A stretch of DNA of 64,000 nt, taken from assembly GCA_963576735.1 (NCBI GenBank), contig OY755173.1, forward strand, positions 15,594,873 to 15,658,872. Direction: 5' to 3'. The DNA is from Bedellia somnulentella (Eukaryota > Arthropoda > Insecta > Lepidoptera > Bedelliidae). A program made the translations under genes and the position numbers. The notes beneath the pieces were generated by a model that worked only from the letters and a program-made list of their open reading frames with translations, had not been told where the DNA came from and did no database searches. Shown in pieces: positions 12,145 through 23,600 of the stretch (position 1 is the first letter of the stretch; each line of letters opens with the position of its first letter).

Positions 12145-12840
12145 TGTCCTTTACGCCCATTATTCCCATTGGGGTTAGCAGACTATCAATCGCCACTTTG
12201 CACGATTCTCACAAATTTATCTTTTTCTCCCTGGCTTCCCTAACATACATTATTCTTCTCATACATGCTCTTATATCACTTTTACCTCGTATTTTACCCT
12301 TTGTACGATTCTTCTGTCGTTTGCTGTGTAGTGTCGGCTTAGAATAGCACTACCCCATTTCTTCCAGTAGGTGAACGTAAGAGGCGATTAATGGTATGGG
12401 GCTTTTAAGGGATTTTTGGCAATGCCGTTGGAGACCCATCACCAACAACCTTTATTTTACCATCATTTCCTCACTCAACTTTCCAAAACAGGCTGAGGAA
12501 TTTCTAATTCCTTCTAGGAATTTATGGCCGTGAGTATATGTATGTATTTATGTAAGAACTTCTGCTTACAATACCTCAAACATTGGCTCTATACATATCT
12601 CTTTCGCTACTTCACGTTTATCCATCCGCTGTCCGCAAAACCACGTTAACACTCTCTTTTTCTATGTTGCACAGTACGTCATCTTCACAACTAACCATTC
12701 ACGAATGACACTATTTCTCACTCAATCACACAACCTTACATTACGTATACTTCTGAGGGATACAATTGCCACTGCACTTCTCTATTTACATGCTTCATCT
12801 ACCATGCCGAAAATTCACTACCATACATCAGCTTCGGATT
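12145..12840 (-). pseudogene. RTE-like LINE 3' fragment, split by a SINE-A
   Basis: On the minus strand this is the last part of the same LINE family as 16050-18034. The 3' end (cccattggggttagcag at 12169) and the region encoding the tail are present at 12145-12310 and resume at 12551-12840 after a SINE-A insertion. Several frame breaks make it non-coding. The open frames here are shadows. Confidence 0.65.
12318..12550 (+). repeat. SINE-A copy nested in a LINE fragment
   Basis: Head gctgtgtagtgtcggcttag at 12323, then actaccccatttcttccag, gagacccatcaccaacaacc, and a tail of tatggccgtgagtatatg. A piece of the 3' half is missing: the stretch with the second copy of ttagctctggctacc is gone. LINE sequence continues on both sides. 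Confidence 0.7.
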
Positions 12841-12859
12841 GGCTGTGGGATTTGTTGTT

Positions 12860-13370
12860 TAGAGGGTGATTTTTTCGAATGGATTGGTTGCTGCTGGCCC
12901 TGTGGCCTGTGCGGTTTCACCATGACTTAATGTGTGCCGGGCAGCTGAGGGCCGCCCTGGCAGGGCAAAGGAGTGTACCTAAGCTAAATCGGATAGAGGG
13001 AGAACGGAGCCCTAACAAGATGACCAAGCGGGAGGCTTATGTCATACAGTGCGAACTCTCGCGTCCGTCGGGAGGCCTATGCCAGTAGAACGGCAAGGGA
13101 GGTTCTAATTTGGGTTTCTTCGACCTCGCCGGCGAGCTCGGTGTCTAGAGTGGTGTGTTCTTTGTGCGTGAGCGCTGGTGGCCTCTGAAGCCTTAAGCTC
13201 GCTACAAGGGCGTCTCTCTCGAGTCCCGACATACAGTGAAATAGTGTAGTCAAGCGAAGCTCTGATCTGATCTGGGTTGGGATGATCAGGGATCCTATCA
13301 AAGTATCTACGTGAGGTCTGCCCCTTTAAGGGATTTTTAGTCGAGAATATGTATGAATGAATATTGATGA
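12860..13370 (+). repeat. GC-rich block ending in a SINE-A/LINE-like tail
   Basis: About 450 bases markedly richer in G and C than the surroundings, with no long convincing frame. Two similar pieces (gggaggcttatg at 13030, gggaggcctatg at 13070) recur within it. It ends cctttaagggatttttagtc followed by gagaatatgtatgaatg, which resembles the tail of SINE-A and the RTE-like LINE. Probably part of another element mobilised by the same machinery; not identified. Confidence 0.35.
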
Positions 13371-13442
13371 AGATTTATAATTGGTACACGAAAATTTATA
13401 TAGTAAGTTGTTTTGATGTTAATCTTTCACACAAAATATATA

Positions 13443-14374
13443 TATGTCGTAGGATGATTTGATGTTTAGGTTTTTTGCAAAAAACCTAGGGATTTTGCAA
13501 AAATCCGGATAATTAGACAACGGTTATGATATTTTCTAATCTTACTAGGTTTTTTGCAAAAAAACTAGTTGGTTTAGTATGACTCCGAAACGAAATGTCA
13601 GTTTCTATGAATACTGTACACTGATTGGTCGATTGCAGTGCCCCATAAACACATCATCTCTGATTGGTTGTTAATTATAACGTACTTACTTCATTGTTCC
13701 TACCCACATTTAATTTGATTGTTATTTTAATTTTAGTTACAAAAAGTTCCTAAGTATAAAAATAGTATTGTCATTTCCCTTTATAACTCTAGCTATAATA
13801 CCTAAATACTACAATTTAAAACGTACTTACTTTATTGTTCCTACCTATATTGAAGACGTCCGTGGCCGAGTGGATAGGTGACCAGCTTTTCGGTCTGGAG
13901 GTTGCGGGTTTGACCCCCGCTGAGAGCAACATTTATGTGATGAGCATATGTGTATTATATTATATTAAATGTATCGCTGAGTTAGTATCCCATAATACAA
14001 GTGTTACTTAGTTTGGGGTAACTTGATCTGTGTATAATATTTCCGAACGTGATTGTAATTTTACTCCAACAAGAGAGTAAAGAAAAATATTTAATTCCTA
14101 CTATCAAATAAGTGTTGTCATTTCTTACCCTTTATAACTCTAGCTATAATATCTCAATACCACAATGACAAACCTATCAGAATTAGTGTAGGCGAGCAAT
14201 CAGAAATCAGCCAATCAGCATTTAAGAAGTACAATCTTACTAAACCAACTAGTTTTTTTGCAAAAAACCTAGTAAGATTAGAAAATATTATTACCGTTGT
14301 CTAATTATCCGGATTTTTGCAAAATCCCTAGGTTTTTTGCAAAAAACCTAAACATCAAATCATCCTACGACATA
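13443..14374. mobile_element. Foldback element with about 125-bp inverted ends
   Basis: The left end (tatgtcgtaggatgatttg) and right end (caaatcatcctacgacata) are inverted copies. The arms continue through ttttttgcaaaaaaccta, aaaatccggataattagac and ctaatcttactagg to about 13570 on the left and 14245 on the right. The interior holds a direct repeat of ataactctagctataata (about 13782 and 14138) and a SINE-C insertion between the two repeats. No transposase frame is visible, so it is a non-autonomous foldback or MITE-like element. Confidence 0.8.
13850..14045 (+). repeat. SINE-C copy inside the foldback element
   Basis: tRNA-like head gacgtccgtggccgagtgga, anticodon-arm-like cagcttttcggtctgg, T arm gcgggtttgacccccgct, then a body with catttatgtgatgagc and an end acttgatctgtgtataat. 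Same family as 7205-7470. Confidence 0.65.
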
Positions 14375-14667
14375 TACATTATATAATGATCTTATTTAAT
14401 GTTCATACTTAAAATGTCTACCGTTGCTTCAGAAAATGATTGAAAAGAAGAAACTCCTACAGTCCCATGATAAGTAAAGAAACCACTTGAGTTAAGGTTA
14501 GATGAGATGAGAAAGTTTAGTAGTAGTAGTCGAGACTCGTACTAGAGATTAAGATTTTAGTGAGGTGTTTCGACGTGTCTCTAATGGCAGCCCTAAGTGT
14601 GTGTAATGTTTATAAATGAGAATAACTTGGTATAAAATAAAATATACTGTGTTGTATAAATAATTAA

Positions 14668-17600
14668 TCACTTCATTAAGGCTCTATATTTCAACTGATC
14701 TTGAAACATATTTACAAAAACATTGTATTTTTTATCATGGTATTCTTTTACTCCAGGATTTGGCTTGATAACTTCCGCATTTCCTCCCATACTGTCGAGG
14801 GCGTCTTGTAAACTTTCAAAATAGCGGGAAGAACAGGCACCTAGGATAGCAGCACCTATAAGGACCGATTCTGTTTCTTTTGGCTTCAACATAGGAATTC
14901 CAACTGCGTCTGCCTGTACTTGTGTGAAAAGGAGGTCTTTTGATAGACCTCCACATATCAAAAGAGATTTGAAGGGTTGATAGCCCGAAAGAACTAGTGC
15001 GTCGATTATATGACGTGTCCCATACTGAAAAAGACAAAAAAAACAATTCCATGACACGTTTTTTCAATACAATGACAGGGCCTAAATTCTCTTCAGATTA
15101 TAATTTACATTATCTATTCATAATACATATTTCCCAATATTAGCATCAGGTCTCTTCCGACATTATTTATCTAATATCTCTTTAAATGGTGCTGACATCC
15201 TCGTCGCAAGAGACGACTTGGAGTTCATGGCTATTTAAGTGAAGTCTATTTCAAGAGAAAAAGACTCTCAGTAGGTACCCTAATCTTTCAATTATAAAAT
15301 TATTTTTTGCCCAATTTCCTACTGAATTGGTATTGAATTGAATGCTGTGCAGAGCTGGCTTAGAAAGTCACTATCCCTTTCTACCCACGGGTATCGTAAG
15401 AGGCGACTAAGGGTATGGGGCTTTTATAAGTGGTTTTTGTGCAATACGGTTAGAGACCCATCACCAACGCTACTTTATTTCTAACATCTAGTCCTATCAA
15501 CTTCCAACTGTGGGCTCTGCGGAACCCTTTTTGGGATTTATGGCCGTGATTTATGTATGTATGTTCCTGAAATAAGGTCCACACTAGAATTCATGAAGTC
15601 AAAACTGTACTTACAGCTAAAGCCTGCAACGTTGCAAGGTACAGTAGGGCCAAATCTTCCTCTGACTTGTTTATTGTCATTCCTACAATACTGCCCTTCA
15701 TGGTAGGGTCGGACAGAGGGGAACGGTTTCCATGAAAATCCGGATATACATGGAAGTCATTGGTAAGAAAACTCACATCTGAGAGACCTTTCTGTGAAGC
15801 CAGCCTTTTGAGGAGTAGGCGCAAATAGTTACGAACTCTGTAAAAAGGACACATCAAGGTGAAATAATAGAAAAGGAAATTAAAATTTGCTATTAGTAAT
15901 GTGTATAAAATTTTTACGTTTTTTTATTTATTTAGGAAATAATGTACAATACATACAAATACTCAAGGCTGTAAATCGCTGAAAGAAGTAGCCAGAGCTA
16001 CGAAATAAGAAATTCCTCAGCCACTTTTGAAAGTTAAGTGGGGAAAAAACATACATACATCATACATATTCTCACGCCGTTAGTTCCCATTGGGGTAGGC
16101 AGAGACTATCGATCGCCACTTTGTACGATCCTGGCAAACCTCTCTGGCTTCGTTTACATCCATCAATCTTTTCATACATGCTCTTTTATTCTTCATACTG
16201 CGGACACCTGCCTTTTTGAGCACATGTTCTATTTGATCCAAATGTGTCCTCCGAGGTCGTCCTCTACTAACATTACCTTCCACATTGGCTCTATATATCT
16301 CTTTCACCAATTTACTGTCATCCATCCTCTCTATGTGCCCAAACCATCTCAACATTCCTTTTTCTATCTTTCTAACAATATCATCTTTTACACCACACCT
16401 TTCACGAATCACATCATTCCTCACACGATCACATAACCTTACATTACACACTTTTCTGAGGGATCTCATTTCTACTGCATTCACTCTACTTTCATGCTTC
16501 TTCTGCCACACTTAACATTCACTGCCATACATAAGCGTAGGAACGAGGACAGCATCATGCACAGCCATTCGGGCCTTTGCAGACACCGACTGACTAGACA
16601 TTAGACTATCCAGTGCTCCATTTACCGCATTACCCTTTTTCACTCTTCTCTCGATATCTTCATCACACTTTCCATCCCTAGTAAACAAACTTCCCAAATA
16701 TACAAACTCTTTCACTTGTTCCACTTTCTTACCATTAATCTCAATCACGCATTCGGTCATATTCACCTCTCTCTCAAAAACCATAGTTTTTGTTTTATCC
16801 ACATTCACCCTCATTCCCTTTTTTTCAAAAGACGCACATGCAATATTCATCATCTCTTGCAGCTCTTCCACCGATGATGCAAGTAGCACTTGATCGTCGG
16901 CATATAAGAGGCATTTAATGATGAATCCACCCATTCTCAATCCATAATCACTTTCACGCAACTCTGTTAAACAGTCATCCATGAACAAATTGAAGAGCCA
17001 CGGGGAAGCTACACAACCCTGTCGGACACCCCGAGAGATCCCGAACCAGTCAGTATTTTCCCCGTTTACTCTCACACATGCACTGGAATCCTCATAGAGT
17101 GATACCAGTGCACGTATAAGTCGACTCCCCAAACCGAACTTGGATAACACCTCCCATAAACACTTTCTTACCACCCTATCATACGCCTTCTCTAAATCAA
17201 TGAAGGAGCAATACACCTTTCGGTTCTTAGCTAAAAACTTTTCGGTGATGCTCCTTAAAGAGAAGATTTGGTCCATACATCCCATTCCCTTTCTAAATCC
17301 TGCTTGCACATCCCAAATTTTATCTTCCGTTTCATTCATCACTCTTTCAATCAAAACCTTTGCATACAATTTACCGACAATGCTGAGTAGGCTAATTCCA
17401 CGGTAGTTTCTAGCCTCCTGGTGTGACCCCTTTCCTTTATATAAAGGCACAATTACCGCTTTGCACCAGTCTTGTGGCACTTTGCCACTCGACCAGCATT
17501 TTTGGAAAAGGAAGTACAACCAGGAAGCCACCACCCCTTTACCAGCCCTCAGCATTTCAGTGTTTATCCTGTCATACCCTGCCGCTTTCCCTAGTTTCAT

Positions 17601-20600
17601 ACTTTTCATTGCTTTCATTATTTCTTCCATACTGATCTCACTGTCACTAAAGTCACCCATAACGTCGTTCCAATCAACATTACTGCCGATTGGCGAAGAA
17701 ATGGATGTATCCTCTTTTTCAAAGAGTCCCTCAAAATAGTTCTTCCATACTCGTCTTATGCTACTTTCATCCGTCGCCAATTCACCCTGTTCATCTCTCA
17801 CAACATTCACTCTCGTGTTTTGGGAAACTCCCTTTTCTTTCCGGATACATTTCCAGAACAACTTTTGGTTATTCCGGAAATTATCAGAGAGTTTCCTCTC
17901 ACACCATTCTATCAGATCACGCTTTTTCTTTTCTATTTTCTTCTTAACCTCATTCTTAACTTTCTTATATTCATCTTCACTATTCTTCACTACATCATCT
18001 GTTACTCTCGCATCCATTCGTTTACTAGCTTTAAGGGAAAAAAATGAGAACTAAATGATTTTGGTGATGGGTCTTAGCTCGCATCGCCCAAAAATGACTA
18101 AAAAAGCACGCAATACCCTTAGCTGCCTCTTACGAACCCGGGCATGGCACGGGAAGAAATAGGGTAGTGCTATTCTAAGCTAAAACTACACAGCACTGTA
18201 TAACGTGTTTACACAAAACTAATTCCAAACTTGAATTAACTGTTTATGCTGATATTTTACGTCTTAACGTGATTGTGCCGTATCTATTTTACGACACATT
18301 CCTTATATAAAAATTAAATATAAATAAAGATAAATTCAAGTAAAGATCACGTTTAGGGTTAGTATATAAGCTAGGCATTTTATTAAATAAATCAGACTTG
18401 TAACTGAGCATGGATCAAGCCTTTTACTACTCTCCCGAAGGATTGCCAAATGTCGGCAAAATCTTAAATTTAAACGTACAAAATTAATATAACACCCTTA
18501 AAGAAACAAAACTCGGATTCAAAAGTTAATTAGCGTCATTAATTCCCATTGGCTGAGACCATTGCCAATACTAGATGTATTTTTTTTTGATAACTAAATA
18601 ATATATGCGACCGATATGTGATGAACGCAGGTACCAAGGCCTTAAGGGGGGCGAATAAACTGATGTAGATAGATTCTCAGTAATAGGAACATTTTACAAT
18701 TTATTATAGCTCAAAGAGATGTTATCATTAAAATTTTAAGAAAGAAATATATTTATGTATTAAAATAAAATAATTTATAATAGAAATATATTTTTAATCA
18801 TTATAGAAGCGGTGTAGTGTCGGCTTAGAATAGCACTACCCCATTTCTTCCGGTGGGTGTACGTAAGAGGCGACTAAGGGTACTGGGGCTTTTAAGGGAA
18901 TTTTGGGCGATGCAGTTGGAGACCCATCAACAACCACCTTTATTTTACCATCTTTTTCCCACGCAAATTCCAAAAGTGGCTGAGGAATTTCTGATTCCTT
19001 AGCTCTGGCTACCCCTTCTAGGGATTTATAGCCGTGAGTATATGTAAGTATGTAAATATATTTATACCACGACAACTTATGAATAAAGCACATTATAGGT
19101 TTCGTAGCCTAAGACATATCTTACCTCTTGAAACTCTTTTTCCCTTCCACTAAAACTAGCAATAGTATGTAGTAATATATGCAATTCGGACAAGCACAAA
19201 TTATATTTGTAAATAATCTTACTTACTGCACCATGTCTTGAGTCTGCAACAGCTTACAACCAGCTGGATGGCTTGCTATAAGATGATCTAAAAGCAATCC
19301 AGAAGCACTCTGACCCGCTTCATTTAACCACATTCCGGGCATCATAGCACTAAAATATGGACCCCACACACCTTGTACCATTAATGCTTTGCCGTTGACA
19401 GCCATGTGACATGTTGATGTTCCACATATCAAGCTTAATCGGCTACTTAAATCTTTGCTCACTTCTTCTGCATTTATACCTATCAAGCCCAATCCACCGG
19501 CATGAGCATCTATAATTGACGTAGCAACAGGAGTACCGCTTAGTAGACCCAACTCGGCAGCCACTTCGTCACTAAGACCATTGCCGCAGGGTTCTCCGGG
19601 CATCAACACTAAATTGCCAATTTTCTTAAAATTATCCTGAGCCAAATCTTCTAAACCTATTTCTCTGAGAAACGCTAAATTCCATCCCATCTTTCCAGTT
19701 GTGGAACACTCATAGTTCCACTTACAAACTAGTGAACACAAAGACCGAGACAATGAGTTGGTTGCTTTCCATGTAAGAAAATCTGGCAGATCGAAAAAGT
19801 AACCATATTCCTGCCATTTGGACGGCATTTGTCGCTTAAGCCATAATAGTTTTGGCATCTCCATCTCCAAAGATACTTTACCGCCAACGTAATTTAGTAT
19901 TTCATGGTTTGTTTTGTTAATAAAATCAGCTTCAGCCTGTGCTCTGTGGTCCATCCACATTATTATATTTTGTTCATTGTTACCAGACTGGCTTACCGTC
20001 AATGGATTGCCTTTTTTATCAAGAGCAACGAGAGAACATGTTGCATCGAATCCAATTCCTTTGATGTGTTTTGGTTCGATATGCTTCACCACATCCTGAA
20101 AATTAACAATAGTGTTAGAATAAGAATTTCTTGTGCATGAAATCGCATGGGATTATTTTACTAATCAATTAAAGAAAGAAAAATTTCGACACCAGCAGGT
20201 CTCGAAGCTGCGACCTCCCGGTCTTTGCCCTGGTTGCTCTGCCAACTGAGCTATAGTGCTAAGTAACCACTGATGCAAAATTTCTCTTTTCTTGCTTCTA
20301 AACACCTTAGTGATATCAGCGCCCTCTACTTCCAGAGCGACAGGGTGGTCGCGGGTCGGGTTCGAGTCCCACTGGCGTCGAAATTTTTATTTCCTTGATT
20401 GATTAGTAAAATATTGCTAGAACTTCTACTGATGTCTGAGGCGAAGAAATAGATTAAAACAATGTGAGGAAAAAGATATTCCTGTTGAACATATACCACT
20501 GAACACAGATGAGGGTAGTTTAATTTAAAAAGTTAAAACTACAGTAAATTAATAACATATACTGTTAATCCTAATATGTTCTCATTAAAAATCAACGGTA

Positions 20601-23600
20601 ACAACGTTACATCCAAAAAAACTATAATTGGAGAAACAAGTTATCACACTATAGCAGCTTTGGCATAAGGTGGTCGATGTACCACATACATACATTTAAT
20701 CACGGCTATAAATCCTTAGAAAGGGTAGCCAGAGCTTCAGTAACAAGAAATTCAATAGGCACTTATGGAAGTTGAGTAAGGAAAAGATAGTAAAATAAAG
20801 GTTGTTGGGTGCGCGTCTCCAACTGCAACGGTCAAAAACCCTTCAAAGCCACAATACTCCCTATACTTTCAGTTGCCTGTTACAAACACCCACGGGAAGA
20901 AATGCGGTAGTGCTATTCTAAGCCAACACTACGCAGGATGGATATCATTGTAACAATGTTAGAAAAATAGGTCCTTTGAACACATGCAAACAACTCTCAT
21001 TTAACAGTGCTTCACAATAAACTCTCATATTTTATTGATTAGGGAATGCAAACCGCGTTATGCGAAAATTTTGGTATACATCTTTTGAGACACTACTTAA
21101 ACGTGTAAAAGAAATAAAGGATAGAAGAATTTCGCACTGGCAGCCAATTGACACGGTGGCTCAGTTGGCAGAGCGTCGGGGCGTATACCCGAGGTCGCGG
21201 GTTCGATTCCCGCCTGTGTCGAATTTTTTCTTTCCTTTATTTATTCTTTATTTATCTTTTGAGATATTTGGAAAACCGGGGTTTTCGGATTTATATCCTA
21301 AATGGTAACTTATCTTATACGCTGACGATCAAGTGTTACTTGCATCAACGGTAAATGAGTTGCAGGAGATGGTGAGCATTTCGTGTAAGTCTTTCGAAAG
21401 AAAGGGAATGAGAATGAATGTGGACAAAACCAAAACAATCGTTTTTGAAAGAGAGGAAAGTATGACATAATGTGACATTGTTATAAAAGGTAAGAAAGTG
21501 GAACAAGTGAAATAATCTGTATATCTGAGGAGTTTGTTTACTAGGTATGGAAAATGTGAGGAAGATATTAAAAGGAGAGTTAAAAAGGGAAATGCGGTGA
21601 ATGGAGCCACGAACGGTCTGATATCGAGCCAGTCGTTGTCAGAAAAGGCTCGAATGGCTGTGCATAATGCTGTTCTGGTTCCTACGCTAATGTATGGTAG
21701 TGAATGTTGGGCATGGCAGAAGAAGCATGAAAGTAGAGTTAATGCAGTGGAAATGAGATTCCTCAGAAGTATATGTAATGTAAGTCTGTGTGATAGAGTG
21801 AGAAATAGTGTGATCCGTGAACGAGTAGGTTTGAAAGATGACGTAGTATGCAAAGGAATGTTGAGGTGATTTGGGTACATAGAGAGGATGGATGAAAATA
21901 AAGTAGCAAAAGAGATATATAGAGCCAATGTGGATGGGATTGTTAGTAGAGGACGGCCTCGTAAAACGTTTCTAGATCAGATAGAAAACGTTCTTATAAA
22001 GGCGGGGGGGGGGGGCCGAAGTGAGAAGAATAAAAGAGCATGTATGAGAAGAATAATGAATGTAAGGGAAGCAAGAGAGGGGTTCGAACCCCGCCAGTGT
22101 CGAAATTTTTCTTTCCTTTAATAACATCTTTTATTTATAAGCAAGAGAGGTTTGCCAAGATCGTACTAAATGGCGATCGATAGTCTCTGCCTACCCCAAT
22201 GGGAATAATGGGCGTGAGTATAAGTAAGTATGGTAACTTATTTTCCAGTCAAAACAATGCTTTTAATATCGTTACTTCGTTTTCTGAAAATTGCAACCCT
22301 TTTTCTTCTAACCTTATCATTGTTATCAAACTATGCAATATCACTATTTCGTAATGGAACAATGTGCGGTATTTTGATGCCTTCAAACCAGTACTTGAAG
22401 CAGTTATTGCCAAAATAATTACGAATCTTGCAATTAGAAATTTGAACAATATGACATAGTACGGACATTAAATGTTTGGTGTACGGCCAAAGAGGAATAA
22501 AAATAAGTTGCCTAGCCATGGATTGTTGGTTTAGAACAAACAAAACCATCTCTTTTGTAGACTACGAGGGAATTGGGGAATGCAGGTCCCAGCCATCATC
22601 AACTATTCTTTATTTGATGTCATTCTTCTTTTCCACTACAAAAAGTGGCTGCGAAATGATTTCATTCCTTAGCTCTGAATAATCATTTTTGGGATTTAAG
22701 TAAAATGCATTGGTAAGTCAGGGAGTTTTCATACCATATATGTAAGTGAAAATGGCAATATAGCCTATAGGCAGATTTTGGGAAATTTAGTCAAAGTTGC
22801 CATTCATACCTACATGTGAACTAGGGTTGTAATTGTAATGGAACTTCGCCCCCGATTTGAAGCTCCGCAAAAAATCATACCTCCACATCCGCCTCCGTTA
22901 AATATATGCGGAGTTATAACGGAGGCGTATTTACATTAATCGGTACAAAAACGCGTAATCCTCAGGAAATTGTCTGGAAGGTGACAAAGCCGCCAAACTC
23001 TTGTTTGTCAAATATAATTTGCCTCTTCTTAATTTTGAATACTAGTTGATTAAATAAGTAATTAAAGCGAACTATCAATGCACATATCAATGCATGCATG
23101 AACCTATTTCATTCAAATACAGACTTTTTTACTACACATACAAATAATTATTTTTCTATTCCACTTTCACCTCCGCCTCCGCTAAGGTGGCCTCCGTTAC
23201 AACCCTAATGTGAACCTAGATAGCAGATAATGAGGGGTGCTTAGTCCTATGTTATTGTTACCAGCCATTGTATCAAAAATAAAACCATTTTCATTTAAAC
23301 CCATTTTATTCAACAACCTGGGTTTTAATTTTGGACAGTTTTGCAATCCGTAATATTGATGATAAAATATATGTAAAAAATTATAAAGTTCAAATATTTC
23401 CCATTATAAAAAATAGAAAGTTTAAGTAATTCCCATTACCTTGATTACATATACACAACAATTCCAAATGTCTTCAGATGATTGTTCATAATATTTAAGA
23501 TTTGGTTTCCATGTCTGTATATCTTTTACGCAAGTCTTAAGCACATGGCCAGATTTGTCCACAAGAGCAGCTCTGGCACTACCGGAGCCGACATCAACCC

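Noticed and set aside
16038..16515. Plus-strand open frames opposite the RTE-like LINE
   Set aside because: Antisense shadows of the LINE C-terminal frame; the same shadows recur at 50501-50926 over the second copy.
18035..18195. SINE-A-like sequence at the 5' side of the RTE-like LINE, suggesting that SINE-A is an internally deleted LINE
   Set aside because: The matching SINE 3' half lies on the other side (15955-16049) and gggaaaaaa is duplicated at both joints, so the LINE simply landed in a SINE-A. Only the shared 3' tail supports a relation.
21150..21225. Functional tRNA gene
   Set aside because: The cloverleaf folds, but position 33 is C, the sequence continues into the SINE-D tail and three related copies are clearly mobile.
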